A stretch of 7,121 nt of DNA from CAZFAT01 sp964517075. Lineage in GTDB: Bacteria > Acidobacteriota > Vicinamibacteria > Vicinamibacterales > SCN-69-37. The notes beneath the pieces are model-generated. The model made no database searches and had not been told where the DNA came from. It saw only the letters and a list, made by a program, of their open reading frames with translations. Where the stretch lies: positions 1 to 7,121 of the forward strand of contig CAZFAT010000052.1 of assembly GCA_964517075.1 (NCBI GenBank). The letters are read 5' to 3'. Positions 1 through 5,243 of this stretch are shown here, piece after piece. Made by a program: the position numbers and the translations under genes. Position 1 is the stretch's first letter. Each line of letters opens with the position of its first letter.

Positions 1-152
1 AGGGTGCGCTCCGGCTGACGATCGGCGGCGCGCCCGTGACCGCCACGCCGGGCACGATCGTCCTCATGCCCGCCAACGTGCCGCACGGTGTCGAGGCGCC
101 TGAGCCAGCCCGGATGCTGCTCGTGATGCTGAGAGAAAGCACTGGCACGTGA
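1..152 (+). CDS. C-terminal end of a cupin-fold protein (partial)
   Basis: This is an open frame entering from the left edge (first full codon at 3) and ending at a TGA at 150-152. It gives 49 visible residues. They include a Gly-Thr turn, a beta strand IVLMP, then ANVPHGVEAPEPARMLLVML. This matches the second conserved cupin motif (G-hydrophobic-P-N-P-H-hydrophobic), with the His of PHGV as the likely metal ligand, followed by the closing strands of the barrel. Small single-domain cupins often end within a few residues of this point, as here. The first cupin motif, with the other metal ligands, lies outside the window, so substrate and function cannot be given. The gene converges on the radical SAM gene with about 70 bases between the stops. 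I am fairly sure of the fold and have no view of the role. Confidence 0.72.
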   Translation, partial: GALRLTIGGAPVTATPGTIVLMPANVPHGVEAPEPARMLLVMLRESTGT

Positions 153-163
153 CGTGCTCGTTC

Positions 164-200
164 TTCGGTGGTCGGTCGTCGGTTGCGACCGAGAACCGAG
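164..200. terminator. Imperfect hairpin between convergent genes, possible terminator
   Basis: TCGGTCG (172-178) pairs with CGACCGA (186-192) around a 7-base loop. Beyond a 2x2 internal mismatch the stem resumes with CGGT (166-169) against ACCG (195-198), plus one or two closing pairs. It sits between the cupin stop (152) and the radical SAM stop (222), where a terminator serving both strands would be expected. Neither side has a T-tract, so it is not a classical intrinsic terminator. It could be a transcript-end stem or simply part of a dispersed intergenic repeat. Confidence 0.4.
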
Positions 201-212
201 AACCAAAGAACC
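191..212. repeat. GAACC-cored short tandem repeat
   Basis: GAGAACC occurs twice head to tail (191-197, 198-204), followed by AAAGAACC (205-212). A fourth GAACC lies at 225-229, at the very end of the radical SAM gene. The same core in the opposite orientation (GGTTC) is repeated at 2315-2354, at the other end of that gene. It looks like a low-complexity intergenic repeat; no function is evident. Confidence 0.5.
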
Positions 213-221
213 GGAAACGTC

Positions 222-2330
222 CTAGAACCGCTCCGACCCCATCGCCGAGAGGAACACCAGCGTGTTCCGCGCGTCGCGCGCGGCATTCCACGCCAGGGTG
301 ACGGGATTGAGGCGCCAGATCTGACGCCGGCGGAGGCGGGCCGCCGCATCGGTCCAGTAGGCGGTCAGCGCGCGGCGCGCCTCGACCGACGGCGGCCGCA
401 CGACGTTCAGGCGCGCGAGCAGCCGCGCGGGCGCCGATGGCGACGGCCCCGGCACCCCCACCGTATCGGGCGCGATCACCGGCGCGCCGTCGGTGAAGTC
501 ACCGGCGCGGCTCCCCATCGCACGCCAGAGCGCGTCGAGCCGCGCGGCCATAATCCGGCTCACCGGCCGGGCGGCGGCCGCGATCCGTCCGCCTTCGCCC
601 GACAGGCGCGCCGCGAGCGCCGCATGCGCGCGGTTCCATCCGGTCTTCAGATCCAGCCGGCCGCGCGCGCGCAGCGTGCGCGGGAGCCAGGCTCCGGCGT
701 AGTCCTCGCGGCGGATGCGCGTCGCGAGCCAGAGCTCCTGCATCTCGACGAACAGCGCCGCGTAGGCAAGCGAGAGGCGGCCGAGCTCGCGGACCCGCCG
801 CCGGAAGAACGCGACACGACCCTCAATCGGCCAGCCTGGCCGCCGCGATCGCCGGTCCTTCAGCCGGACGAAGCCGGTGACCATCGGGTGGGTGCCCTCG
901 ATCATCGCCGCCCGGTACCACAGGAAGCACTTGAACAGCCCCCAGTAGGTGTGGGGGTTCTGCCGGAGGAGCGCCGCGCGCATGTGGTCGGTCGAATAGA
1001 ACGCGGTCCAGGCATCGCGGTAGGCCGATGTCCACGCCTCGGCGGTCATCAGCGGATGCGGCGCCACCGCACGGAAGGAATCGAAGTTGTTGTAGTCGGG
1101 ATCCATCGGGATGCCCGCCTCGACGGCGCGGCGGTGATCGCGCGATCCAGGCAGGGGCGTCAGCATGAAGAACGACGCTTGATCCACCAGCAGATCCTCG
1201 CCGAGCGCGCGGACGTCCTCGGCGACGCGGTCGGGCGTGTCGTGAGGAAACCCGATGATGAAGCCCACGTGACAGACGATGCCGGCGGTATGCCAGCGAT
1301 CGATGGAGGCCCGGTAGGTCTGGACGCGGTTCTGCCGCTTGCCGGCCGCCTGCAGGTTGTCCTCGCGCAGCGACTCCATGCCGATGAACACCTGCACGCA
1401 GCCGGCCGCGGCGGCCTTGTCGACGAACCGGGGAATGCGGGCCGCCGCAATGTCCACCTGCATCATGAAGTCGACGGCGACGCCTTCGGCGCGCAGCGCG
1501 ATCAGACCGTCGAGAATGGCCTCCCAGGACGGATGGCGCGCGAAGTTGTCGTCGGTGAAGAAGTAGTGCCGGATGCCGGATCGGCGGCCGACGCGGTACT
1601 CGCGCCGGATGTGCTCCAGGATGTGCGCGGCGCCGCGCCCGCGCATGGTCCGGCCCTGCACGCTGATGATGGTGCAGAACGAGCAGTCGAACGGGCAGCC
1701 GCGCCCGGCATCAATCGTCCCGTAGCCGCGCACGGCGAACTTCCGCTGCAGCCGCGGCGAGAACCTCGGCAGCGGCTGGGTCTCGAGCGCCGGCAGGTCA
1801 GCCAGGAAGTTGTAGACGGGCTGGAGCCGGTCCGCCGCTGCATCACGGAGCAGATCGACCCAGGCGTTCTCGACTTCCCCCAGGACGAGGGTCACGCCCT
1901 CGTCGATCATGGCCTGGCACTCGGGCGGGGTCGTGGGCGCCATGGCCATCGCGCCGCTCACGTGGAACCCGCCGATCATCACCGCGCAGCCCTCAGCCTT
2001 GAACTGCCGGGCCAGATCCTGCGCCCGCGCGAACTGGTTGGTCTGCACGCCCGCCAGGGCCACCACCACCCGCGTTCCGGAGCGCCGTCTCAGACGGCGC
2101 ACCAGGCGGCAGGGATCGATCCGATCGACGGCTTCGTCAAAGGCGTGAATCGTGACGTCGATCGGATCCAGCGCGCCGCCGGTGATCGCGTTTTCGGTCA
2201 GGCCGGTCAGGCAGCTGAGCGTGTTACTGGGCAGTGTCCCGCGCCAGTGGCGAACGACGTACCCCTCGTCGTCGTAGCGCGAGGGACGAATCAGGACGAC
2301 GGCAAGACGATCGGGGTTCGAGGGGTCCAA
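222..2330 (-). CDS. B12-binding-type radical SAM protein
   Basis: This is a radical SAM enzyme with an N-terminal cobalamin-binding-like domain; its substrate is unknown. Numbered from the TTG at 2330 (702 residues), the N-terminal domain covers about residues 10-170. It has the start-proximal LIRPSRYDDEGYV block and a glycine-rich IGGFHVSG (119-126) where B12-binding domains usually contact the cofactor tail. The radical SAM core follows. Its cluster motif CPFDCSFC has cysteines 212, 216 and 219 in CxxxCxxC spacing. After it come FFTDDNFARH (about 257-266), the strand FIGMESL (about 315-321) and GFIIGFP (about 356-362). The last 200 or so residues are Arg-rich and unassigned. No DxHxxG motif is seen, so the cobalamin, if bound, would lack the usual His ligand. 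The frame stays open up to an ATG at 2504, but similarity to the family begins only near 2305, and the extra codons run through a repeat and both promoter regions. I chose TTG 2330, although no Shine-Dalgarno precedes it. TTG 2354, GTG 2387 and ATG 2504 are alternatives. Confidence 0.9.
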   Translation of the reverse strand: MDPSNPDRLAVVLIRPSRYDDEGYVVRHWRGTLPSNTLSCLTGLTENAITGGALDPIDVTIHAFDEAVDRIDPCRLVRRLRRRSGTRVVVALAGVQTNQFARAQDLARQFKAEGCAVMIGGFHVSGAMAMAPTTPPECQAMIDEGVTLVLGEVENAWVDLLRDAAADRLQPVYNFLADLPALETQPLPRFSPRLQRKFAVRGYGTIDAGRGCPFDCSFCTIISVQGRTMRGRGAAHILEHIRREYRVGRRSGIRHYFFTDDNFARHPSWEAILDGLIALRAEGVAVDFMMQVDIAAARIPRFVDKAAAAGCVQVFIGMESLREDNLQAAGKRQNRVQTYRASIDRWHTAGIVCHVGFIIGFPHDTPDRVAEDVRALGEDLLVDQASFFMLTPLPGSRDHRRAVEAGIPMDPDYNNFDSFRAVAPHPLMTAEAWTSAYRDAWTAFYSTDHMRAALLRQNPHTYWGLFKCFLWYRAAMIEGTHPMVTGFVRLKDRRSRRPGWPIEGRVAFFRRRVRELGRLSLAYAALFVEMQELWLATRIRREDYAGAWLPRTLRARGRLDLKTGWNRAHAALAARLSGEGGRIAAAARPVSRIMAARLDALWRAMGSRAGDFTDGAPVIAPDTVGVPGPSPSAPARLLARLNVVRPPSVEARRALTAYWTDAAARLRRRQIWRLNPVTLAWNAARDARNTLVFLSAMGSERF

Positions 2331-2354
2331 GGTTCGAGGGTTCCAAGGTTCCAA
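2315..2354. repeat. 16-bp tandem direct repeat, GGTTC-cored
   Basis: Two adjacent 16-bp units, GGTTCGAGGGGTCCAA (2315-2330) and GGTTCGAGGGTTCCAA (2331-2346), differ at one base. A partial third unit, GGTTCCAA, follows (2347-2354). The repeat sits at the 5' end of the radical SAM gene. It either encodes the first few residues or lies in its untranslated leader, depending on the true start. The TTG candidates at 2330 and 2354 are both made by the CCAA ends of the units. Confidence 0.8.
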
Positions 2355-2389
2355 TGCCGCGCCGAGCGTGAACGCGGGAACAATCACAC

Positions 2390-2418
2390 AGTATCGTGCC
2401 TGGGCCGCCCGGCGTCTA
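2390..2418 (-). promoter_or_regulatory. Candidate sigma-70-type promoter of the radical SAM gene
   Basis: Read on the minus strand, TAGACG (2418-2413, 4 of 6 to TTGACA) and GATACT (2395-2390, 4 of 6 to TATAAT) are exactly 17 bases apart. Transcription would begin near 2383, which puts the GTG at 2387 and the ATG at 2504 upstream of the transcript and favours a start at TTG 2354 or 2330. The match is moderate and chance is possible. Confidence 0.35.
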
Positions 2419-2432
2419 TGACGAACATCATA
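2417..2432. promoter_or_regulatory. Palindrome TATGA-N6-TCATA, possible operator
   Basis: TATGA (2417-2421) and TCATA (2428-2432) form a perfect 5+5 inverted repeat with a 6-base centre, an AT-rich island in GC-rich DNA. It overlaps the -35 element proposed for the radical SAM promoter by two bases and lies 22 bases before the tandem box of the kinase promoter. That is a fitting position for a dimeric regulator of the divergent pair. No binding protein is identified. Confidence 0.35.
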
Positions 2433-2454
2433 CGCGCCAACGTGCGACCTGCGT

Positions 2455-2472
2455 CGTGACACAACCGTGACG
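2455..2472 (+). promoter_or_regulatory. Tandem direct-repeat box upstream of the kinase operon (PhoB-box-like)
   Basis: CGTGACA (2455-2461), spacer CAAC, then CGTGACG (2466-2472) gives two 7-bp direct repeats with an 11-bp period. OmpR/PhoB-family regulators bind such tandem sites head to tail, with 7-bp half sites and 4-bp spacers in the E. coli Pho box. A second copy (14 of 18 bases identical) lies at 5170-5187, upstream of the TPR/PD40 gene. The response regulator of this same operon is the obvious candidate binder, which would make the operon autoregulated. That is inference. Confidence 0.55.
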
Positions 2473-2482
2473 AAGGCCCGCC

Positions 2483-2488
2483 GATAAT
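2483..2488 (+). promoter_or_regulatory. Candidate -10 element of the kinase operon
   Basis: GATAAT matches TATAAT at 5 of 6 positions and begins 10 bases after the tandem box, close to the box-to-minus-10 distance at PhoB-activated promoters, where the box replaces the -35. Transcription would start near 2495, leaving a leader of only about 8 bases before the ATG at 2503. Confidence 0.5.
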
Positions 2489-2502
2489 GGGCCGGGCACG
2501 CC

Positions 2503-4479
2503 ATGCCTCGCTCGATCCGACTCGCGCCCGCTCACCGGCTGCTCGCCCTGTTCCTCGCGGCGACGCTCCTGCCGTCGGCGACTCTGGTCTGGCTTGGCTG
2601 GCGGCTCGTCCAGCAGGATCGGCAGCTCGAGCGTGAGCGCGTGCGCGAGGCGCTTGACCTCGAGGGCAGCAAGGCCGCCGCCGCCATCGAGCGTGAACTG
2701 GGCGCAATCGACCGCGGACTGCCCGCCCTGGCCGATCCCGCTGGGACGCCGTTGTCGTCCGACCTCGCCGTTGCGGTCCGGCTGACGGCGTCCGGCATGG
2801 CGACGCGAACCGGCGCTCCCCTGCTCTTCGTGCCTCGGCCGCAGCCACCGGCGAGGCTGGAAAACGGACCGAGCCGATGGGCCGAGGGCGAACGGGCGGA
2901 GTTCGTCGATCGCAACTTGTCCGCGGCCGCATCTGCCTACCGCGCGCTCGCCAAGTCATCAGAACCCGACGTCCGTGCCGGCGCCCTCATCCGCCTCGCG
3001 CGAGTGCAGCGGAATGCGGGACGCCCGGACGACGCGCTCGCGACGTATGACGCGATGGCCGAACTCACGTCCGCGTCCGTGAACGGCGACCCCGCCGACC
3101 TGATCGCACACTGGGCACGGCTCGATCTGCTCGAACGGCTGGGTCGATCGGACGCGCTCCGCACTGGCGCCTCCGCTCTCGTCGCCGACCTTCGCCGAGG
3201 CCGCTGGTCGCTCGACCGGACGACGTACCTGACCTTCGCGGATACCGCTGCACGGTGGGCTGGCCGCGAGCTGGAGCCGGCCGGTGCGGCATTTGTGCTG
3301 AGCGAGGCCGTCCTGACGGCGTGGACAGCCTGGCGTGGCGGCCTGGCGCCAGGGTCCATCGGCGGCACGCGCCGACTGGTTCGCGTGGGCGAGACACCTG
3401 TCCTGCTCGTCTCTCGCGAGGACAGCGACGGTCTGCTCGTCTTTGCGGCGACGCCCGAGTACCTCGCGACGGCCTGGCGCGGCATCTGGCCGGCGGACGG
3501 CGTCGCCATGACGCTGGACGACGAGGAGGGACCGGCGGTGGGCGCGGCGCCGATTGAGAGCGCCCAATTCGTGTCGCGGCCAGCGTCTGAGACGCGCCTG
3601 CCCTGGACTGTGAAGGTCTTTGCCGCGACTACGCCCGAGGCGATTGCCAGGAGCGGCGCGAGTCGCCGCGCGCTGCTCATCGGCGTGCTGGCGCTTCTCA
3701 TCGTGCTGCTGCCAGCCACCGCGTATCTCGTCTCACGCGCCGTGCGGCGCGATCTCGCCGTGGCCAAACAGCAGACGGACTTCGTGTCGGCCGTGTCGCA
3801 CGAGTTCCGGTCACCGCTGACGTCACTCACACACCTCACGTCGCTCCTGCGCGGGGAGTTACCGCTGACCGACGCGCGACGCCGCCAGTATTACGACACG
3901 CTCGGCCGGGAAACTGACCGGCTGCGGCGGTTCGTCGAGACCCTGCTCGACTTCGGTCGAATGCAGGCAGGCGCGGCCCGCTATCGCTTCACCGAGATCG
4001 CTCCCGCCTCATTTGCCCAGACCGTCGTCGACGAGTTCAGGACCGATGCTTCCGCCGAGGGGCATCCCGTCGCACTGCGCGTGGACGAGGGCCTTCCGGT
4101 CGTCATGGCGGATCCCGAGGCGCTCGGGCGGGCGCTGTGGAACCTGCTCGAGAACGCCGCGAAGTACTCGCCTGCCGGCGCGCCGATCGGCGTTCACCTC
4201 GAGCGGGATGCGGATCGGGTGGCCATTCGGGTCGAGGACCGCGGCTGCGGCATCCCGCTGGACGAGCAGCCGCACGTGTTCCAGCGCTTCTTCCGCGGCG
4301 ACGACGCAACGCGCTCGGCCATCAAAGGCACCGGCGTCGGCCTTGCGGTCGTCCAGCACATCGTGCACGCGCATGGCGGCGACGTGCGGCTGGAGAGCGC
4401 GCCCGGCGCCGGGAGCACGTTCAGCCTGCTGCTGCCCGCGGCCGGCGTTGCCGCTCCCTCGGCCCTGAGGGCATCGTGA
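2503..4479 (+). CDS. Membrane sensor histidine kinase with TPR-like extracytoplasmic region
   Basis: This 658-residue protein senses a signal outside the cytoplasm and phosphorylates the response regulator encoded next to it. A first membrane helix (about residues 13-34) is followed by a charged helix (37-70) and a sensor region of some 350 residues. The stretch about 142-188 (AYRALAKS... GALIRLARVQRNAGRPDDALATYDAMAEL) looks like TPR helices. A second membrane helix spans about 390-411. The kinase core follows: HisKA with AVSHEFRSPL, where His433 is the phosphoacceptor; N box NLLENAAKYSP (547-557); G1 VEDRGCGIP (577-585); F box VFQRFFRGD; and G2 KGTGVGLAV (608-616). All catalytic motifs look intact. 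The ATG at 2503 gives a short basic N-terminus directly before the first helix, but no clear Shine-Dalgarno precedes it. The signal is unknown. The stop overlaps the regulator's start by 4 bases. Confidence 0.93.
   Translation: MPRSIRLAPAHRLLALFLAATLLPSATLVWLGWRLVQQDRQLERERVREALDLEGSKAAAAIERELGAIDRGLPALADPAGTPLSSDLAVAVRLTASGMATRTGAPLLFVPRPQPPARLENGPSRWAEGERAEFVDRNLSAAASAYRALAKSSEPDVRAGALIRLARVQRNAGRPDDALATYDAMAELTSASVNGDPADLIAHWARLDLLERLGRSDALRTGASALVADLRRGRWSLDRTTYLTFADTAARWAGRELEPAGAAFVLSEAVLTAWTAWRGGLAPGSIGGTRRLVRVGETPVLLVSREDSDGLLVFAATPEYLATAWRGIWPADGVAMTLDDEEGPAVGAAPIESAQFVSRPASETRLPWTVKVFAATTPEAIARSGASRRALLIGVLALLIVLLPATAYLVSRAVRRDLAVAKQQTDFVSAVSHEFRSPLTSLTHLTSLLRGELPLTDARRRQYYDTLGRETDRLRRFVETLLDFGRMQAGAARYRFTEIAPASFAQTVVDEFRTDASAEGHPVALRVDEGLPVVMADPEALGRALWNLLENAAKYSPAGAPIGVHLERDADRVAIRVEDRGCGIPLDEQPHVFQRFFRGDDATRSAIKGTGVGLAVVQHIVHAHGGDVRLESAPGAGSTFSLLLPAAGVAAPSALRAS
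4467..4470 (+). promoter_or_regulatory. Shine-Dalgarno GAGG that fixes the response regulator start
   Basis: GAGG lies in the last codons of the kinase gene, 5 bases before the GTG at 4476. It supports that GTG as the start rather than any upstream ATG in the same frame, all of which lie deep inside the kinase gene and would add unrelated residues. Confidence 0.6.
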
Positions 4480-5153
4480 GCCGCCGCATTCTGGTGGTCG
4501 AGGACGAGCCGGGCATCGCAATGGCGCTCGAAGACGAGCTGACGCACCAGGGCTACGACGTCGAGTTGGTCCACGACGGTGAGGCCGCCGTGTTCGCCGG
4601 CCGCGACGCGCGGTTCGACGGGATCGTGCTCGACGTGATGCTGCCCAAGAAGGACGGCTTCACGGTGTGCCGCGAGCTGCGCGCCGCGGGCGTGCGCACG
4701 CCGATTCTGATGCTCACCGCGCGCACCCAGGAGCCGGACAAGCTGCGGGGTCTTGGGATTGGCGCCGACGACTACGTGACCAAGCCATACAGCCCGGCGG
4801 AGCTGTGCGCCCGGGTCCAGGCGCTGCTGCGCCGGGCGGCCGACACCTTGCCGGATGTCCATCGCTTCGGCGACCTGCAAATCGACTTCTCGCGGCGGGA
4901 ACTGACACGGGGCAACCAACCCGTGCCGATCACGCCGCTCGAGTTCCAGCTGCTCGAAGTGTTCATCCGGCACCGCGGCAAGGCGCTCGCGAGAGCGCGG
5001 CTGATCGACGCCGCGTGGGGCCGCGACACGTTCGTCACCGACCGTGTCGTGGACAACCAGGTGACGAACCTGCGGAAGAAGATCGAGCCCGACCTCGCCC
5101 ACCCGCGCTACATCGTCAGCGTGCGCGGCTACGGCTACCGGTTCGACGGCTGA
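4476..5153 (+). CDS. OmpR/PhoB-family response regulator
   Basis: This 225-residue regulator starts at a GTG that overlaps the kinase stop (GTGA), so the two are translationally coupled. The receiver domain (about 3-118) begins RILVVEDEP, with Glu9 and Asp10 as the acidic pocket. The phosphoacceptor is Asp53 in VLDVMLPKKDG, with Thr81 in LTART and Lys103 in TKPYSP. The winged-helix DNA-binding domain (about 128-223) has TPLEFQLLEVFIRH, the recognition-helix stretch TDRVVDNQVTNLRKKIE and the closing hairpin YIVSVRGYGYRF. Both length and motifs are typical of the family. It should be activated by the kinase upstream and act as a transcription factor on tandem repeats. Two such repeats with an 11-bp period, before its own operon (2455) and before the next gene (5170), are its likely sites. 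It is a general OmpR/PhoB-type protein; nothing shows that it is the phosphate regulator PhoB itself. Confidence 0.96.
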   Translation: MSRRILVVEDEPGIAMALEDELTHQGYDVELVHDGEAAVFAGRDARFDGIVLDVMLPKKDGFTVCRELRAAGVRTPILMLTARTQEPDKLRGLGIGADDYVTKPYSPAELCARVQALLRRAADTLPDVHRFGDLQIDFSRRELTRGNQPVPITPLEFQLLEVFIRHRGKALARARLIDAAWGRDTFVTDRVVDNQVTNLRKKIEPDLAHPRYIVSVRGYGYRFDG

Positions 5154-5169
5154 CGTGGTGGCCAAGCGC

Positions 5170-5187
5170 CATGACAAAACCATGATG
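5170..5187 (+). promoter_or_regulatory. Tandem direct-repeat box upstream of the TPR/PD40 gene
   Basis: CATGACA (5170-5176), spacer AAAC, then CATGATG (5181-5187) repeats the 11-bp period of the box at 2455, with 14 of 18 bases identical including the AAC at the end of the spacer. It lies 56 bases before the ATG at 5244. This is consistent with an activator site for the neighbouring response regulator. Confidence 0.5.
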
Positions 5188-5205
5188 AGGCCGTGCCGCG
5201 GTCGA

Positions 5206-5225
5206 GACGGGCCCGTCGCTACAGT
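5206..5225 (+). promoter_or_regulatory. Palindrome plus candidate -10 before the TPR/PD40 gene
   Basis: GACGGGCCCGTC (5206-5217) is a perfect 12-bp palindrome. Two bases later TACAGT (5220-5225) matches TATAAT at 4 of 6 positions, 18 bases before the ATG. No good -35 hexamer precedes it, as expected of a promoter relying on an activator. The hexamer is a weak match, and the palindrome could arise by chance in such GC-rich DNA. Confidence 0.3.
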
Positions 5226-5232
5226 GCGTGCC

Positions 5233-5238
5233 AGGAGG
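5233..5238 (+). promoter_or_regulatory. Strong Shine-Dalgarno AGGAGG
   Basis: A perfect AGGAGG lies 5 bases before the ATG at 5244 and fixes that start, which also begins a signal peptide. It contrasts with the kinase and radical SAM genes, which have no clear site. Confidence 0.85.
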
Positions 5239-5243
5239 CACTC

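Noticed and set aside
168..2459. A plus-strand open frame of over 760 codons opposite the radical SAM gene
   Set aside because: Its translation is Arg/Pro/Gly-rich with no domain motifs, while the minus strand carries clear radical SAM motifs. Long antisense frames are expected opposite genes with strong G/C third-position bias.
2384..2959. A minus-strand frame of 191 codons over the kinase 5' end
   Set aside because: The composition is Arg/Pro/Ala-rich with no motif, and it is antisense to the kinase membrane helix and sensor region.
4137..4475. An ATG-started extension of the response regulator frame back into the kinase gene
   Set aside because: The extra residues are an out-of-frame reading of the kinase ATPase domain. 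The receiver domain begins right at the GTG at 4476, which has a GAGG site and a 4-base stop/start overlap.
5154..5182. Possible terminator after the response regulator gene
   Set aside because: Only a 4-5 bp stem around TGGC/GCCA can be drawn, with no T-tract. The region is better explained by the tandem box.
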